Source: Pseudogymnoascus destructans (taxonomy: Eukaryota; Ascomycota; Leotiomycetes; Thelebolales; Thelebolaceae). From it: DNA of 64,000 nucleotides. The notes under the pieces are model-generated. The model worked only from the letters and a program-made list of their open reading frames with translations. It searched no databases and was not told the origin of the DNA. Each line of letters starts with the position of its first letter. Within the stretch, counting starts at the first letter, position 1. The stretch spans positions 1,302,001 to 1,366,000 of the forward strand of contig NW_020167524.1 of assembly GCF_001641265.1 (NCBI RefSeq), given 5' to 3'. The translations under genes were made by a program, and so were the position numbers. Positions 44,224 through 52,258 of the stretch are shown piece after piece.

Positions 44224-45316
44224 ATGCATTACTCTTTCGTCGCCGCCGCTCTCCTGGCACCACTGGCACTTGCTGCCCCACATGAGAAGACTCTCCTTAG
44301 CCGCCAGGAGGCCGCTACCAGCCTGAACGAAGTCTTTGTTGGCCACGGAAAGAAGTATTTCGGTGTTGCCACAGACCAGGGCTGCCTCAATGCCGACAAG
44401 AACGCTGCTATCATCCAGGCCGACTTCGGACTGGTAACGCCAGAGAACAGCGGAAAGTGGGATACGATCGAGTGTACATATCCAATTTCAAGAGATTATA
44501 GAATTGGGCGCTGATTATAGCAGCATCCCAGGGAAACTTCAACTTTGCAGGACTCGATTATCTCGTCGATTGGGCCACGACCAACGGCAAGTTCGCGGAC
44601 ACACCACCGTGTGGCACAGTCAGCTTCCGGGATGGGTTTCAGCCATCACTTACAAAGCGACCCTGACTTCGGTCATTCAGAACCACGTCAGCACTGAGAT
44701 CGGACGGTATAAAGGCAAGATCTACGCCTGGGATGTTGTCAATGAGATCTTCGACGAGGACGGACTTAGATCTTCTGTCTTCTCCAACGTCCTCGGCGAG
44801 GACTTTGTGCGCATCGCCTTCGAGGCCGCAGGTGCCGCTGACCCGAACGCGAAGCTCTACATAAACGACTACAAGTAAGTTTTCCCATCTGATACGAGGT
44901 CTACTCGTGATGCTAACGGAGGAACAACCTTGACCAGGCGAACTACGCCAAGACCCAGGGCATGATCACCTATGTCAACAAGTGGGTCGCTGCTGGCGTA
45001 CCCATTGATGGTATCGGATCCCAAGGCCATCTTACTACTGGCCTTGGCTCCAGTGCGGAAGCCGCTCTTACTGCTCTTGCTGGATCCAGCGTTTCTGAGA
45101 TTGCAGTTACTGAGCTTGATATTGTTAATGCTGGAGAACCAGACTACGTCGCTGTAACTTCACTCTTATATCTATGCTTTACTGAGAGTGACAGCTAAGG
45201 CAGACTAGGTTGCCAAGGCTTGCCTGAACATTGAGAAGTGTGTAGGAATCACTGTTTGGGGTGTTAGCGACAAGGGCTCGTGGAGGGCGAGCTCCAACCC
45301 GCTGCTCTTTGACTGA
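44224..45316 (+). pseudogene. GH10 endo-1,4-beta-xylanase, frameshifted and C-terminally short
   Basis: GH10 enzymes cut xylan in plant cell walls. The signal peptide MHYSFVAAALLAPLALAAP is followed by the TIM barrel. Exons inferred: 44224-44473, 44524-44874, 44922-45153, 45209-45316, with introns GTACAT...GCAG, GTAAGT...GGAG, GTAACT...CTAG. NSGKWD(T)IE, SQGNFNFAGLDYLVDWA, VWHSQLPGWVSAIT, the acid/base region YAWDVVNEIFDEDG and the nucleophile region AVTELDIVNAG are readable, so both catalytic Glu are present. A one-base loss near 44593 breaks the frame between TTNGK and RGHTTVWHSQ. The protein also stops right after NPLLFD, missing about 15 residues usual at the end. Most likely a recent pseudogene; a sequence error at the frameshift would leave a slightly short enzyme. 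Confidence 0.8.
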
Positions 45317-45741
45317 ACGAAAAGAATTGGCTTAGCTTTGCACATATTTATCTCTTCCAATGTATATTTTGATTCTTTGCCATATTGAACATAATTAAGC
45401 CATGATATACATATTCTTAAGTTTCTATATAATATGACTATCATAGTTCGTAGATATTTAGAAGTCCCGTTTATAGCACAGTTGCTGTGGACGATCCCTT
45501 CTCACACAGACGCTCTACTCATGATCACTGTCTATAGTAAGAGCCCGATAGGCACGGTTCCTCTTCAGACTCATGAGCCGCACGAGTAGTTGTCACCGCG
45601 TAATTGCTGCAAATCAAGGTTGCTCATAATGGGAACTTAACCCCCTGTTAATACATGGCGGCCGATCTGTCGACATGGAAATATATAACATAGAATCCGC
45701 CGAACTATCATCTCCCTTGATCCCTCTTCTGATCTACAAGA
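45317..45741. other. Intergenic, convergent 3' ends
   Basis: 425 bases, AT-rich, between xylanase relic and NPR3. No gene seen. Confidence 0.5.
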
Positions 45742-48069
45742 TCACCAATGCTTAACCACCAGTAAATACTCATCCCAGGCCGCGATCTGCGCCCACACCT
45801 CCTTCCTCTGAACCCCCTCCAACAGCGCGATGCGCTCAATACTCGTCTTGCCATCAAAATACTTGGCCCACTTCAAGAAGCGCTTCTTATCCTTCTTAAG
45901 GCCGCCCATACCGCTACCATCAGCCCCAATGCCTCTAAACTTAGGTAGTGTCCCCAAAGCACCAACGGACTGTGCCAAGCTACTAGTAACAACTGCAGGT
46001 TTACCAACCGGTCCAGTTGCGGTAGTTGTGCTAGCTTTACTGGTCCCAGCGCCTTTGGATTCATCCTCCGGCCCGCCTCCGTCTACGCGCTTTGCGATAG
46101 CAGATAGGTACATAGAATCCACGTGCTCAGCCCTCATCGGATCTAGGATAAGCTGTGGCTGTATCCTCACTAAATGCTGCGCCGTATTCAGACTTGGGTT
46201 TTTCGTCGCCTCTGGTTTGGGTTTCGCATTGAAATCAGCAAGGTCCTGCGCCGACTTATCCCTGAGTCTCATTAAGCGTGCCTTCTCTGCGGTTGCCTCG
46301 GAACTTATTGGCGGCGTTGACGGTGCTGCCTGTGCATGCGGAGAAGTGGGCAGTGGTGTAGCTGCCGCGGTGCTAGAATCATCCTTGGGTTCTTCCATGG
46401 CTTCGGCATGGGCGTCTCGAATAGCGGCGCCGTCAAGGGCATGTTGTACTTCATATTTGATCTCCGGCCACGCGATAATCCAGGCGAAAGTACGGAGTTG
46501 AGTTGCCCAGCCGTGGCGAAGGAGGAAGGCAAGCATCGCAGTATATATTGGCCTATGTGTCTTGGTTGGTATGAAGGTTTTGTAGGGCCTCGGGGCATGG
46601 CTGAGAGCGCTCAAGAGGGTAGGTAAAGGCGGCGCGAGAGGAAATTTCTGTGACCAGAGGGCACAAAACTGAGGAAGAGACGCCATAGGGCAGTTAGGAG
46701 ACAGGATGTAGGTATCTCGCGGATGGAGCGGAGGAACCGCAATGGCGCGACGGTGGTAGATGAGATGCTGGGCGAGAATGCGAATATCATTCAGAGAGAT
46801 TGCATGTTGCTGTGCTGTTTGGTGGAATGATAGAGTAGGCCTCACGATCTTGAGGTATTCAAGTAGTGGCCCGGTGAGCTCTCCACCATCGCTTTGGATA
46901 TCTGCAATGATTTTGTTCTCGTCATCGAGGAGTAGAAGAGCAAAGTGCTTGGAGAGAAGCAAGGTCTCGTCCTCATTTTCCTGGTCGCCAAAGAAGTTGG
47001 CAGTTGTGATCCACAAGCCCGGCATGGAAGGCTCGTCAAACTCGGGCAGCATTGACAAAAAGTATGGTTTGGGTATCTGAACAGATAGCCGCACGGGTGG
47101 ATCGCTGAGCAGCTGGACGACAGCAATACTATTGTTGGATATTGATGTGTAGATGGTTTTCATCGTCTGCGCCAGAGAAGACTTCCGTAAAATAGTGTCC
47201 CACAGAGTGCTCATGGGACGGCGCTCTTCCCTTGCCTTCTCTTTCAAGTTCAGTATGCGCTCCGACTCCTTCCAGACGTAATTACTGTAGTTCTGAGCAT
47301 ATCTCAGGGCCTTGTTGATATCCTTCGCCACGTGTTCAAACATATCCGAAACCCTCATCGGCGCCTCTGTCGTCTTCGGATTCATAATAAACACCAAATT
47401 GAACATTGTCATCCCGCCATCATTAGTGTCGTCAGACGCGAAAGATGTCCCTTTCGGCTTCCTGACGTTTCTCGCCTCGTCCTCTGCCCCGGACCTCTCA
47501 GCCGGGCTTTCTGATATGGCCGTATCATCGGCAATAGACCCATTCTCCTGTCTCTCCTCTTCCTCCTTCCGCCTACGGCTCCTCTTCTCCCTCTTTTTCT
47601 TCTTCCATCGCCCATCCTCACGGATATGCATCGGATACGTCACAAACGTCAACGGATCAAGCGTCAACTCGAAACACCTCTTATGAAACGCCCTTGCCGG
47701 CGTCAAAATGCTCGCCAGATCCTTCGTATGGAACGCATCTAGATATTCCCAAGGCACCACATGCTGTCCATCCGGCAGCTCGAAATGGTCGTCTCCCTCC
47801 CACGGGTTCACGTGACGCGATTTTTTACCAAGCCCCAGCCCTTCGAGGCTGTTGTAGAGGGAGTAATCCCGATCATCGAGCTCATCATCTTCATCTGGTT
47901 CGATGTCATCGGCATCTTCTGGCGCGGTGGGGTCGAGCTCCGTGCCGTAGGGAGGCCGGATGGTACGTTCATTGGGCTTTAGACGTGGAGGGTAGTGGAA
48001 GATGAAGCGAGGACCGTCTTTGGAGCGCACTATCAATGCGACGCCTAACAGGCTCGAGCCTACACTCAT
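45742..48069 (-). CDS. NPR3: Npr3-type subunit of the SEACIT/GATOR1 complex
   Basis: With Npr2 and Iml1, Npr3 acts as a GTPase-activating complex on the Rag/Gtr GTPases at the vacuole and turns TORC1 down when nitrogen is scarce. The intronless product has 775 residues from the ATG at 48069. I prefer this start (MSVGSSLLGVALIVRSKDGPRFIFHYPP) because it opens directly into the conserved longin-like domain; an in-frame ATG at 48216 would add 49 unconserved residues. FVTYPMHIREDGRW and MTMFNLVFIMNP are family blocks. A Lys/Arg-Glu-rich insertion lies at about residues 155-190. The C-terminal winged-helix part is recognisable near the end (YFDGKTSIERIALLEGVQRKEVW), where the TORC1-pathway proteins keep a 'FDG..' motif. 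Confidence 0.93.
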   Translation of the reverse strand: MSVGSSLLGVALIVRSKDGPRFIFHYPPRLKPNERTIRPPYGTELDPTAPEDADDIEPDEDDELDDRDYSLYNSLEGLGLGKKSRHVNPWEGDDHFELPDGQHVVPWEYLDAFHTKDLASILTPARAFHKRCFELTLDPLTFVTYPMHIREDGRWKKKKREKRSRRRKEEEERQENGSIADDTAISESPAERSGAEDEARNVRKPKGTSFASDDTNDGGMTMFNLVFIMNPKTTEAPMRVSDMFEHVAKDINKALRYAQNYSNYVWKESERILNLKEKAREERRPMSTLWDTILRKSSLAQTMKTIYTSISNNSIAVVQLLSDPPVRLSVQIPKPYFLSMLPEFDEPSMPGLWITTANFFGDQENEDETLLLSKHFALLLLDDENKIIADIQSDGGELTGPLLEYLKIVRPTLSFHQTAQQHAISLNDIRILAQHLIYHRRAIAVPPLHPRDTYILSPNCPMASLPQFCALWSQKFPLAPPLPTLLSALSHAPRPYKTFIPTKTHRPIYTAMLAFLLRHGWATQLRTFAWIIAWPEIKYEVQHALDGAAIRDAHAEAMEEPKDDSSTAAATPLPTSPHAQAAPSTPPISSEATAEKARLMRLRDKSAQDLADFNAKPKPEATKNPSLNTAQHLVRIQPQLILDPMRAEHVDSMYLSAIAKRVDGGGPEDESKGAGTSKASTTTATGPVGKPAVVTSSLAQSVGALGTLPKFRGIGADGSGMGGLKKDKKRFLKWAKYFDGKTSIERIALLEGVQRKEVWAQIAAWDEYLLVVKHW

Positions 48070-48623
48070 GATTGAAGCGTGCTTCCGTCTACTGCATTTT
48101 GGCTGGACTTGGGATCTCAATGGGGGGTTGGAGAGGAAGTGTAACTGTTGTAAGCGCGCTGGTGGTTGCGTTCCTCGCCTAATTGGCTGATGATGCATGG
48201 CTCCAAAGCAAGTCATTTAAACTCTACCCAGAGGCTCCAAACTGCACATCTTATCTAACAGTTTGTGTGATCATGCAGAATGGAAGTCTCCAAGCATTTC
48301 AAAACTCTGTATGAAAGTGGAATAGGTATTATACAATATACCTTCCGGCAACTAGCTACGCTACCTGGTTGTTCCAACCAACACCCCTTGCTATGCTTTT
48401 TCAACGCCCTTCATGCTAATATCATACATATCTCACAACCTTACCCATATATCTCATACATATCTCACACTCCCCACCTCGCGCCACTCCGGTCGTATCT
48501 ACCACAGAATTTCTTTCTTCTCCTCCTTCCCATCCCCCTTCTTATTGTCTTTGGGTGGTTCATCGGCGAACCCCAGGTTCTTAAATTCGTCTCTCGCCAT
48601 CAGGTTGCTACATCGCTATCAGC
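48070..48623. other. Spacer between NPR3 and COX19
   Basis: Both flanking genes are on the minus strand. The stretch 48420-48480 contains catacatatctcacac-type direct repeats. The frames read here on the plus strand (48280-48795) have no recognisable domain. Confidence 0.45.
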
Positions 48624-49013
48624 TCATTGTCTCGAGCAGTATATTCGGTGTCTCATCAGGGGCGCATACTTGTCCATGCGGCATGTTAGGTACCACTTTG
48701 CCAGATTCCTGCATTCGGGGTCGTTCATGCCCTTGAGCCTCTTCATACACCCCAGGTACTTCTTCATGACGTCCTTGCACTCCCCTAGAAGGTAGCTGTT
48801 AGTATAATATCTTCCCTCCAACTCAACGAGTTGATTGTGAGACAGTGAGGTGACTTACCATCATGATCAAGAGGGAAGCTCCCACGCTCCGGACTACACG
48901 ATCACTCAGTCCTCAACCCCAACTTCAACTAGCCAATCTATTCCGCGCACAGAGACTTACGGCGTAGGCCTCGTATTCATCTTCCCCCCACCAGGTGATC
49001 CAAAAGAACTCAT
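48624..49013 (-). CDS. COX19: Cox19, twin CX9C copper/COX assembly factor
   Basis: Cox19 is a soluble intermembrane-space protein needed for copper supply to cytochrome c oxidase. Three exons: 49013-48961, 48893-48859 and 48784-48624, giving 82 residues. Introns GTAAGT...GTGTAG (67 bases) and GTAAGT...TTCTAG (74 bases). Joined sequence: MSSFGSPGGGKMNTRPTP|PERGSFPLDHDG|ECKDVMKKYLGCMKRLKG, then NDPECRNLAKWYLTCRMD. The two CX9C pairs (ECKDVMKKYLGC and ECRNLAKWYLTC) are complete, and RGSFPLDHDGEC is the family hallmark, which appears only after both introns are removed. Only the last exon is open in the raw frame. Confidence 0.95.
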
Positions 49014-49469
49014 TGCGTCGGTTGCTATCTCTCCCTCGTCGCCGATGCTGCGACTAAACTACCTATGGACTTCCGTATTTCAGCCGGAGTTACGTTTTTC
49101 CGCTCTGGGCGAAGAACGCCTTCTTCTTGGCTGCTTCTCGGTGACGAGGCAGCTTACGACTCACAAGTTTGTTCTTCGAATTTAGGAATGTAATTATCAT
49201 GGTAACAGCAGGTTGAAAAGTGTCCGAAAGTCTCTCTTGGCGTAAAGAAATCCGTTCTGGCTGTAGGATTTGTATGGGCATGCGATCTCTGTCGGCTCAA
49301 CATTCATCCGTTCCGGGTACTGGCTCATCGTCCAGAACATCCAGAACATCCAGCTTATCAATGACGGTTCCCCGCGTTTTTCGACGACGACGCTGCTGGA
49401 ACCAACGACAGATTGAAAGGTGTCCTGAAGCATCTGTAAGCGTAATGAATATCCTGCAGGTAAAGGTAG
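49014..49469. other. Spacer between COX19 and GFA fragment, with a diverged duplication
   Basis: Two related stretches of about 45 bases lie near 49210-49255 and 49410-49455 (caggttgaaaagtgtcc and cagattgaaaggtgtcc, each followed by ...gcgtaa..gaa.atc), in direct orientation. An 11-base word (ccagaacatcc) is repeated at 49334-49356. No gene can be supported on either strand. Confidence 0.5.
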
Positions 49470-49763
49470 TACTCACCGATAAAAGACAGAGGCACCAAGA
49501 ACGAGGCGAAATGCACATCCGAGCGCTCGTTCTGCTCGAATTGCAGCACGATGCTGTGGAATTACGATGCCGAGTGGCCGGAGCTGATTCATCCTTTTGC
49601 GTCGGCGATTGATAAGGAGTTGCCGGTGCCGGAGGAGATGGTGTGTATTTTGGAGGGGAGCAAGCCGGAGTGGGTGCGGTGGCCGGAGGGGAAGAAGGTC
49701 GTGGTTAAGCAGTATCATCTTAGTTTGGAGAACTGGCATAGGGAGAAGGGGTTGTATGTTTGA
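49470..49763 (+). pseudogene. 3' part of a GFA-domain (Mss4-like, glutathione-dependent formaldehyde-activating type) gene
   Basis: The frame open from 49470 reads GTKNEAKCTSERSFCSNCSTMLWNYDAEWPELIHPFASAID and ends WHREKGLYV. The zinc pair CSNC and the LWNYD...PFASAID pattern are typical of the C-terminal half of fungal GFA proteins. The N-terminal half, with the other zinc-binding Cys pairs (a CLCG-like motif and a CxxC), is not found upstream in any frame; stops lie directly before 49470. Either there are upstream exons too diverged for me to read, or this is a truncated relic. The neighbouring diverged duplication suggests rearrangement. Confidence 0.65.
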
Positions 49764-50090
49764 GTAGAGGCAAACCGAAATTGCCCCGGCCTCGGATTGT
49801 TCTGTTTTTCAACGAAACGACGAGAATATTTATTTACATGCCCACACGTAGCAAATATATCAAACGCACGTACTTGCGTTCAACGTGGACATTTATTTTT
49901 CATCGCACCAAATGCAAGCAAGCCTGAATAATTTATACAACAGTACATATTACGCACACGTTGATTTTTATCTACTCTAAACCAATTTATTATTACACCA
50001 ATAATCTATTACCGGGCGCCGAGCCATATATAACTTCCAGTTGAATCCTTTTCCTCGATTGGTCTCATCGTTCTGCGAAAACTGGGCCGC
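49764..50090. other. AT-rich convergent 3' spacer
   Basis: Strongly AT-rich, lies between the GFA fragment and the small wall-protein gene. No gene seen. Confidence 0.5.
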
Positions 50091-50610
50091 TTACAGCACA
50101 AGGGCCAATCCAGCAGCACCCAAGATACCAGCCATAGGCGCAGCGGTCCTCATGGCGCCTGCTTTGCTGGTGCCCGAGCTTCCGGCACCTCCAGTGGAGC
50201 TGGCTCCGGACTCGGTGGCGGACGACGACTCGCCGCTGGTAGAGGAGGACTCGGTGGCGGACGACGACTCGCTGCCGGTAGAGGAGGACTCGGTGGCGGA
50301 CGATGATTCGCTGCCGGTGGAGGAGGATGCCTCGGAGCTGGCGGTAGACGAGGCTTCGCTGTTGGAGGAGGCGCCGGTCTCCTGGCTTGCTGAGGAGCCG
50401 CCGCCGGTGATGCTGCCGAGGGCGCTGCTGACTTCTCCGCCGGCTGCGGAGGTGATTCCTCCAATGATACTGGGATACGTTAGGATATTGCTGTGGGAGG
50501 TTGGTGAGGGGGGTGAGAACTTACTCCACACGCTTCTCTGGCTGCTGGAGACCTGGGGTTGCGATGGCAAGGCCGCTGAGGAGGGCGACGGCGAGGTATT
50601 GGAATTGCAT
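50091..50610 (-). CDS. Small Ser-rich GPI-anchored cell wall protein
   Basis: Exons are 50610-50525 and 50469-50091; the 55-base intron (GTAAGT...CCCAG) joins PEKRV|DIIGGITSAAGG. The product has 154 residues: signal peptide MQFQYLAVALLSGLAIA, a KR-type Kex2-like site (PEKRV) shortly after, then a Ser/Thr/Glu-rich low-complexity region with imperfect repeats of SSTGSESSSATE (three or more copies), and a hydrophobic tail (GILGAAGLALVL) that fits GPI attachment. No catalytic domain is recognised. Such proteins are usually covalently linked wall mannoproteins; that role is inference. Confidence 0.8.
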
Positions 50611-51092
50611 TTTGAAGTGAGTGAAGGTTATTAAAGTTTTGAGGCGTGGAAAATGACGAGCAGTTGTGATATGTAGACAAAAAGACTTTTTGAACTTTTG
50701 AGATTCGTATGGGAAGAAGAGGACTGGAAAAGAGGACTCCACTCCTACCCTTATATTAAAACCATTCTTACTAATCTGTTGACAGCACTGTTATCATTAT
50801 GATAGTATGACATATATCAAAGATACAATAGAGTATGATGTGATGCTGATTTGTCGTCATGTAGCCCTTGTAGGGCAATTTAGCTTAGTGAACGAATATC
50901 GTCCGACCAATCAACGAGCAAAACCTGTAGCAGATCCGCTATGTGGGCTGATGGTTTGGCAATTCAACATTGCTAAAGATGGTCTGTCGTTGCTTGTTTG
51001 CGGCTAAGAATGTTATGCATAGCAAGGTTCTTAGTGTCGGTACATGAGGAAAGTTGGAAATTGGATGCTGGGAACATGGGACAGTTTCACAA

Positions 51093-51336
51093 GCGCATAG
51101 ATCACGTGATTAATAATTATGAAATCTACGTACAGTACACACTCCGTATCGTTGTTTTGGAAAACATGTGTGGCGTTGCAGGCGCGCAGATCACGTGATT
51201 GATAATTATGAAATCTACGTACAGTACTCCGTATCGTTGTTTTGGGAAAACATGTGTGGCGTTGCAGGCGCGCAGATCACGTGATTGATAATTATGAAAT
51301 CTATCGTTGTTTTTGGAAACATGTATGGCGTTGCAG
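51093..51336. repeat. Three tandem copies of an about 88-bp unit with a CACGTG palindrome
   Basis: Units start near 51093, 51182 and 51268. Each contains ATCACGTGAT (51101, 51190, 51276), followed by aattatgaaatcta and ending with ggcgttgcag. Copies one and two are nearly identical; copy three has a short internal deletion of cgtacagtactccg. Confidence 0.92.
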
Positions 51337-51487
51337 ATGTGGCGTCGGTACGGGTTGTGGCTGTGTTTTACGGCGGCCCATGACGAAAGCGTCAGGAGGC
51401 TTGGGAGAGGTGGGATATTTTGATATTTTGTTCTGGAAAGGTCAGATATCTCCCCTGCTGCCAGACCAGCCACCAGACCAGCCGCGG

Positions 51488-51630
51488 ACAGACCACAGAC
51501 AGACCACAGACAGACCACAGACAGACCACAGACAGACCACAGACAGACCACAGACAGACCACAGACAGACCACAGACAGGCCACAGACAGACCACAGACA
51601 GACCACAGACAGGCCACAGACAGGCCACGG
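51488..51630. repeat. 11-bp minisatellite (cagaccacaga)n, about 13 copies
   Basis: Tandem copies of cagaccacaga with a few cagGccacaga variants. Because 11 is not divisible by three, each frame repeats every 33 bases and stays open on both strands. Confidence 0.95.
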
Positions 51631-51963
51631 TGGCTGTGTCTTGGGGATATATATATATGTGAAGCGGTGGCTGTTGTCAGGCGCACACAATGCGGCACAC
51701 CACCCATTGTCTGAGATGTCACGCCATAGCAGCCAGACACAGCCAGAGACAGCCTCGTCGTCTGGTACAAATCCTTTCACGTATATTGTCTGGGAAGGAG
51801 GAAGGATGATATTTGGCGCCTGCCTGACTTCTGACTTCTAGCGCCGTCGCGGCACTGCTAGAGCCGTCGATAGGCGCAAAAGCTAACTCACTCCCTGCCG
51901 ACTTACCCCTCCAACCAACACCCCGCCTAGCCTGTAACCCTTCCCACACTGTAACAACTTTCT

Positions 51964-52029
<66 letters not shown>
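51964..52029. repeat. (ATC)22 microsatellite
   Basis: Twenty-two perfect ATC triplets about 230 bases before the start codon of the DUF3824 gene, probably in its promoter or 5' leader. Confidence 0.97.
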
Positions 52030-52258
52030 GCCACCTATACTTCAACTTCATTGCTATCTTAGCTTCTTGCCTTACACTCACTATCGCTCTTAGCTTCAAC
52101 ATACCCCGTGGTGCAATATAGATTTGGTTCTATAGTGAGCTCTACAATCTACTCATCGCACTGGGTTCAAAGCCTGGTTGCTACCCAAAGCTCGTTGCAA
52201 ACTTCATCTCCAGGTGTTGACGCAGACGTTGTTCTGATATAACATATCCGTCGACATA

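Larger units (their letters stand above)
50611..52258. other. Repeat-rich intergenic region
   Basis: 1.6 kb between the wall-protein promoter and the DUF3824 gene. It holds three tandem copies of an about 88-bp unit (51093-51336), an 11-bp minisatellite (51488-51630) and a trinucleotide run (51964-52029), listed separately. Long open frames on both strands across 51126-51841 are by-products of the repeats. Confidence 0.7.

Noticed and set aside
45830..46501. 223-codon plus-strand frame
   Set aside because: Antisense to the C-terminal part of NPR3.
51126..51841. Long overlapping frames on both strands (about 200 codons each)
   Set aside because: They are created by the 11-bp minisatellite and 88-bp repeats; content is purely periodic with no domain.
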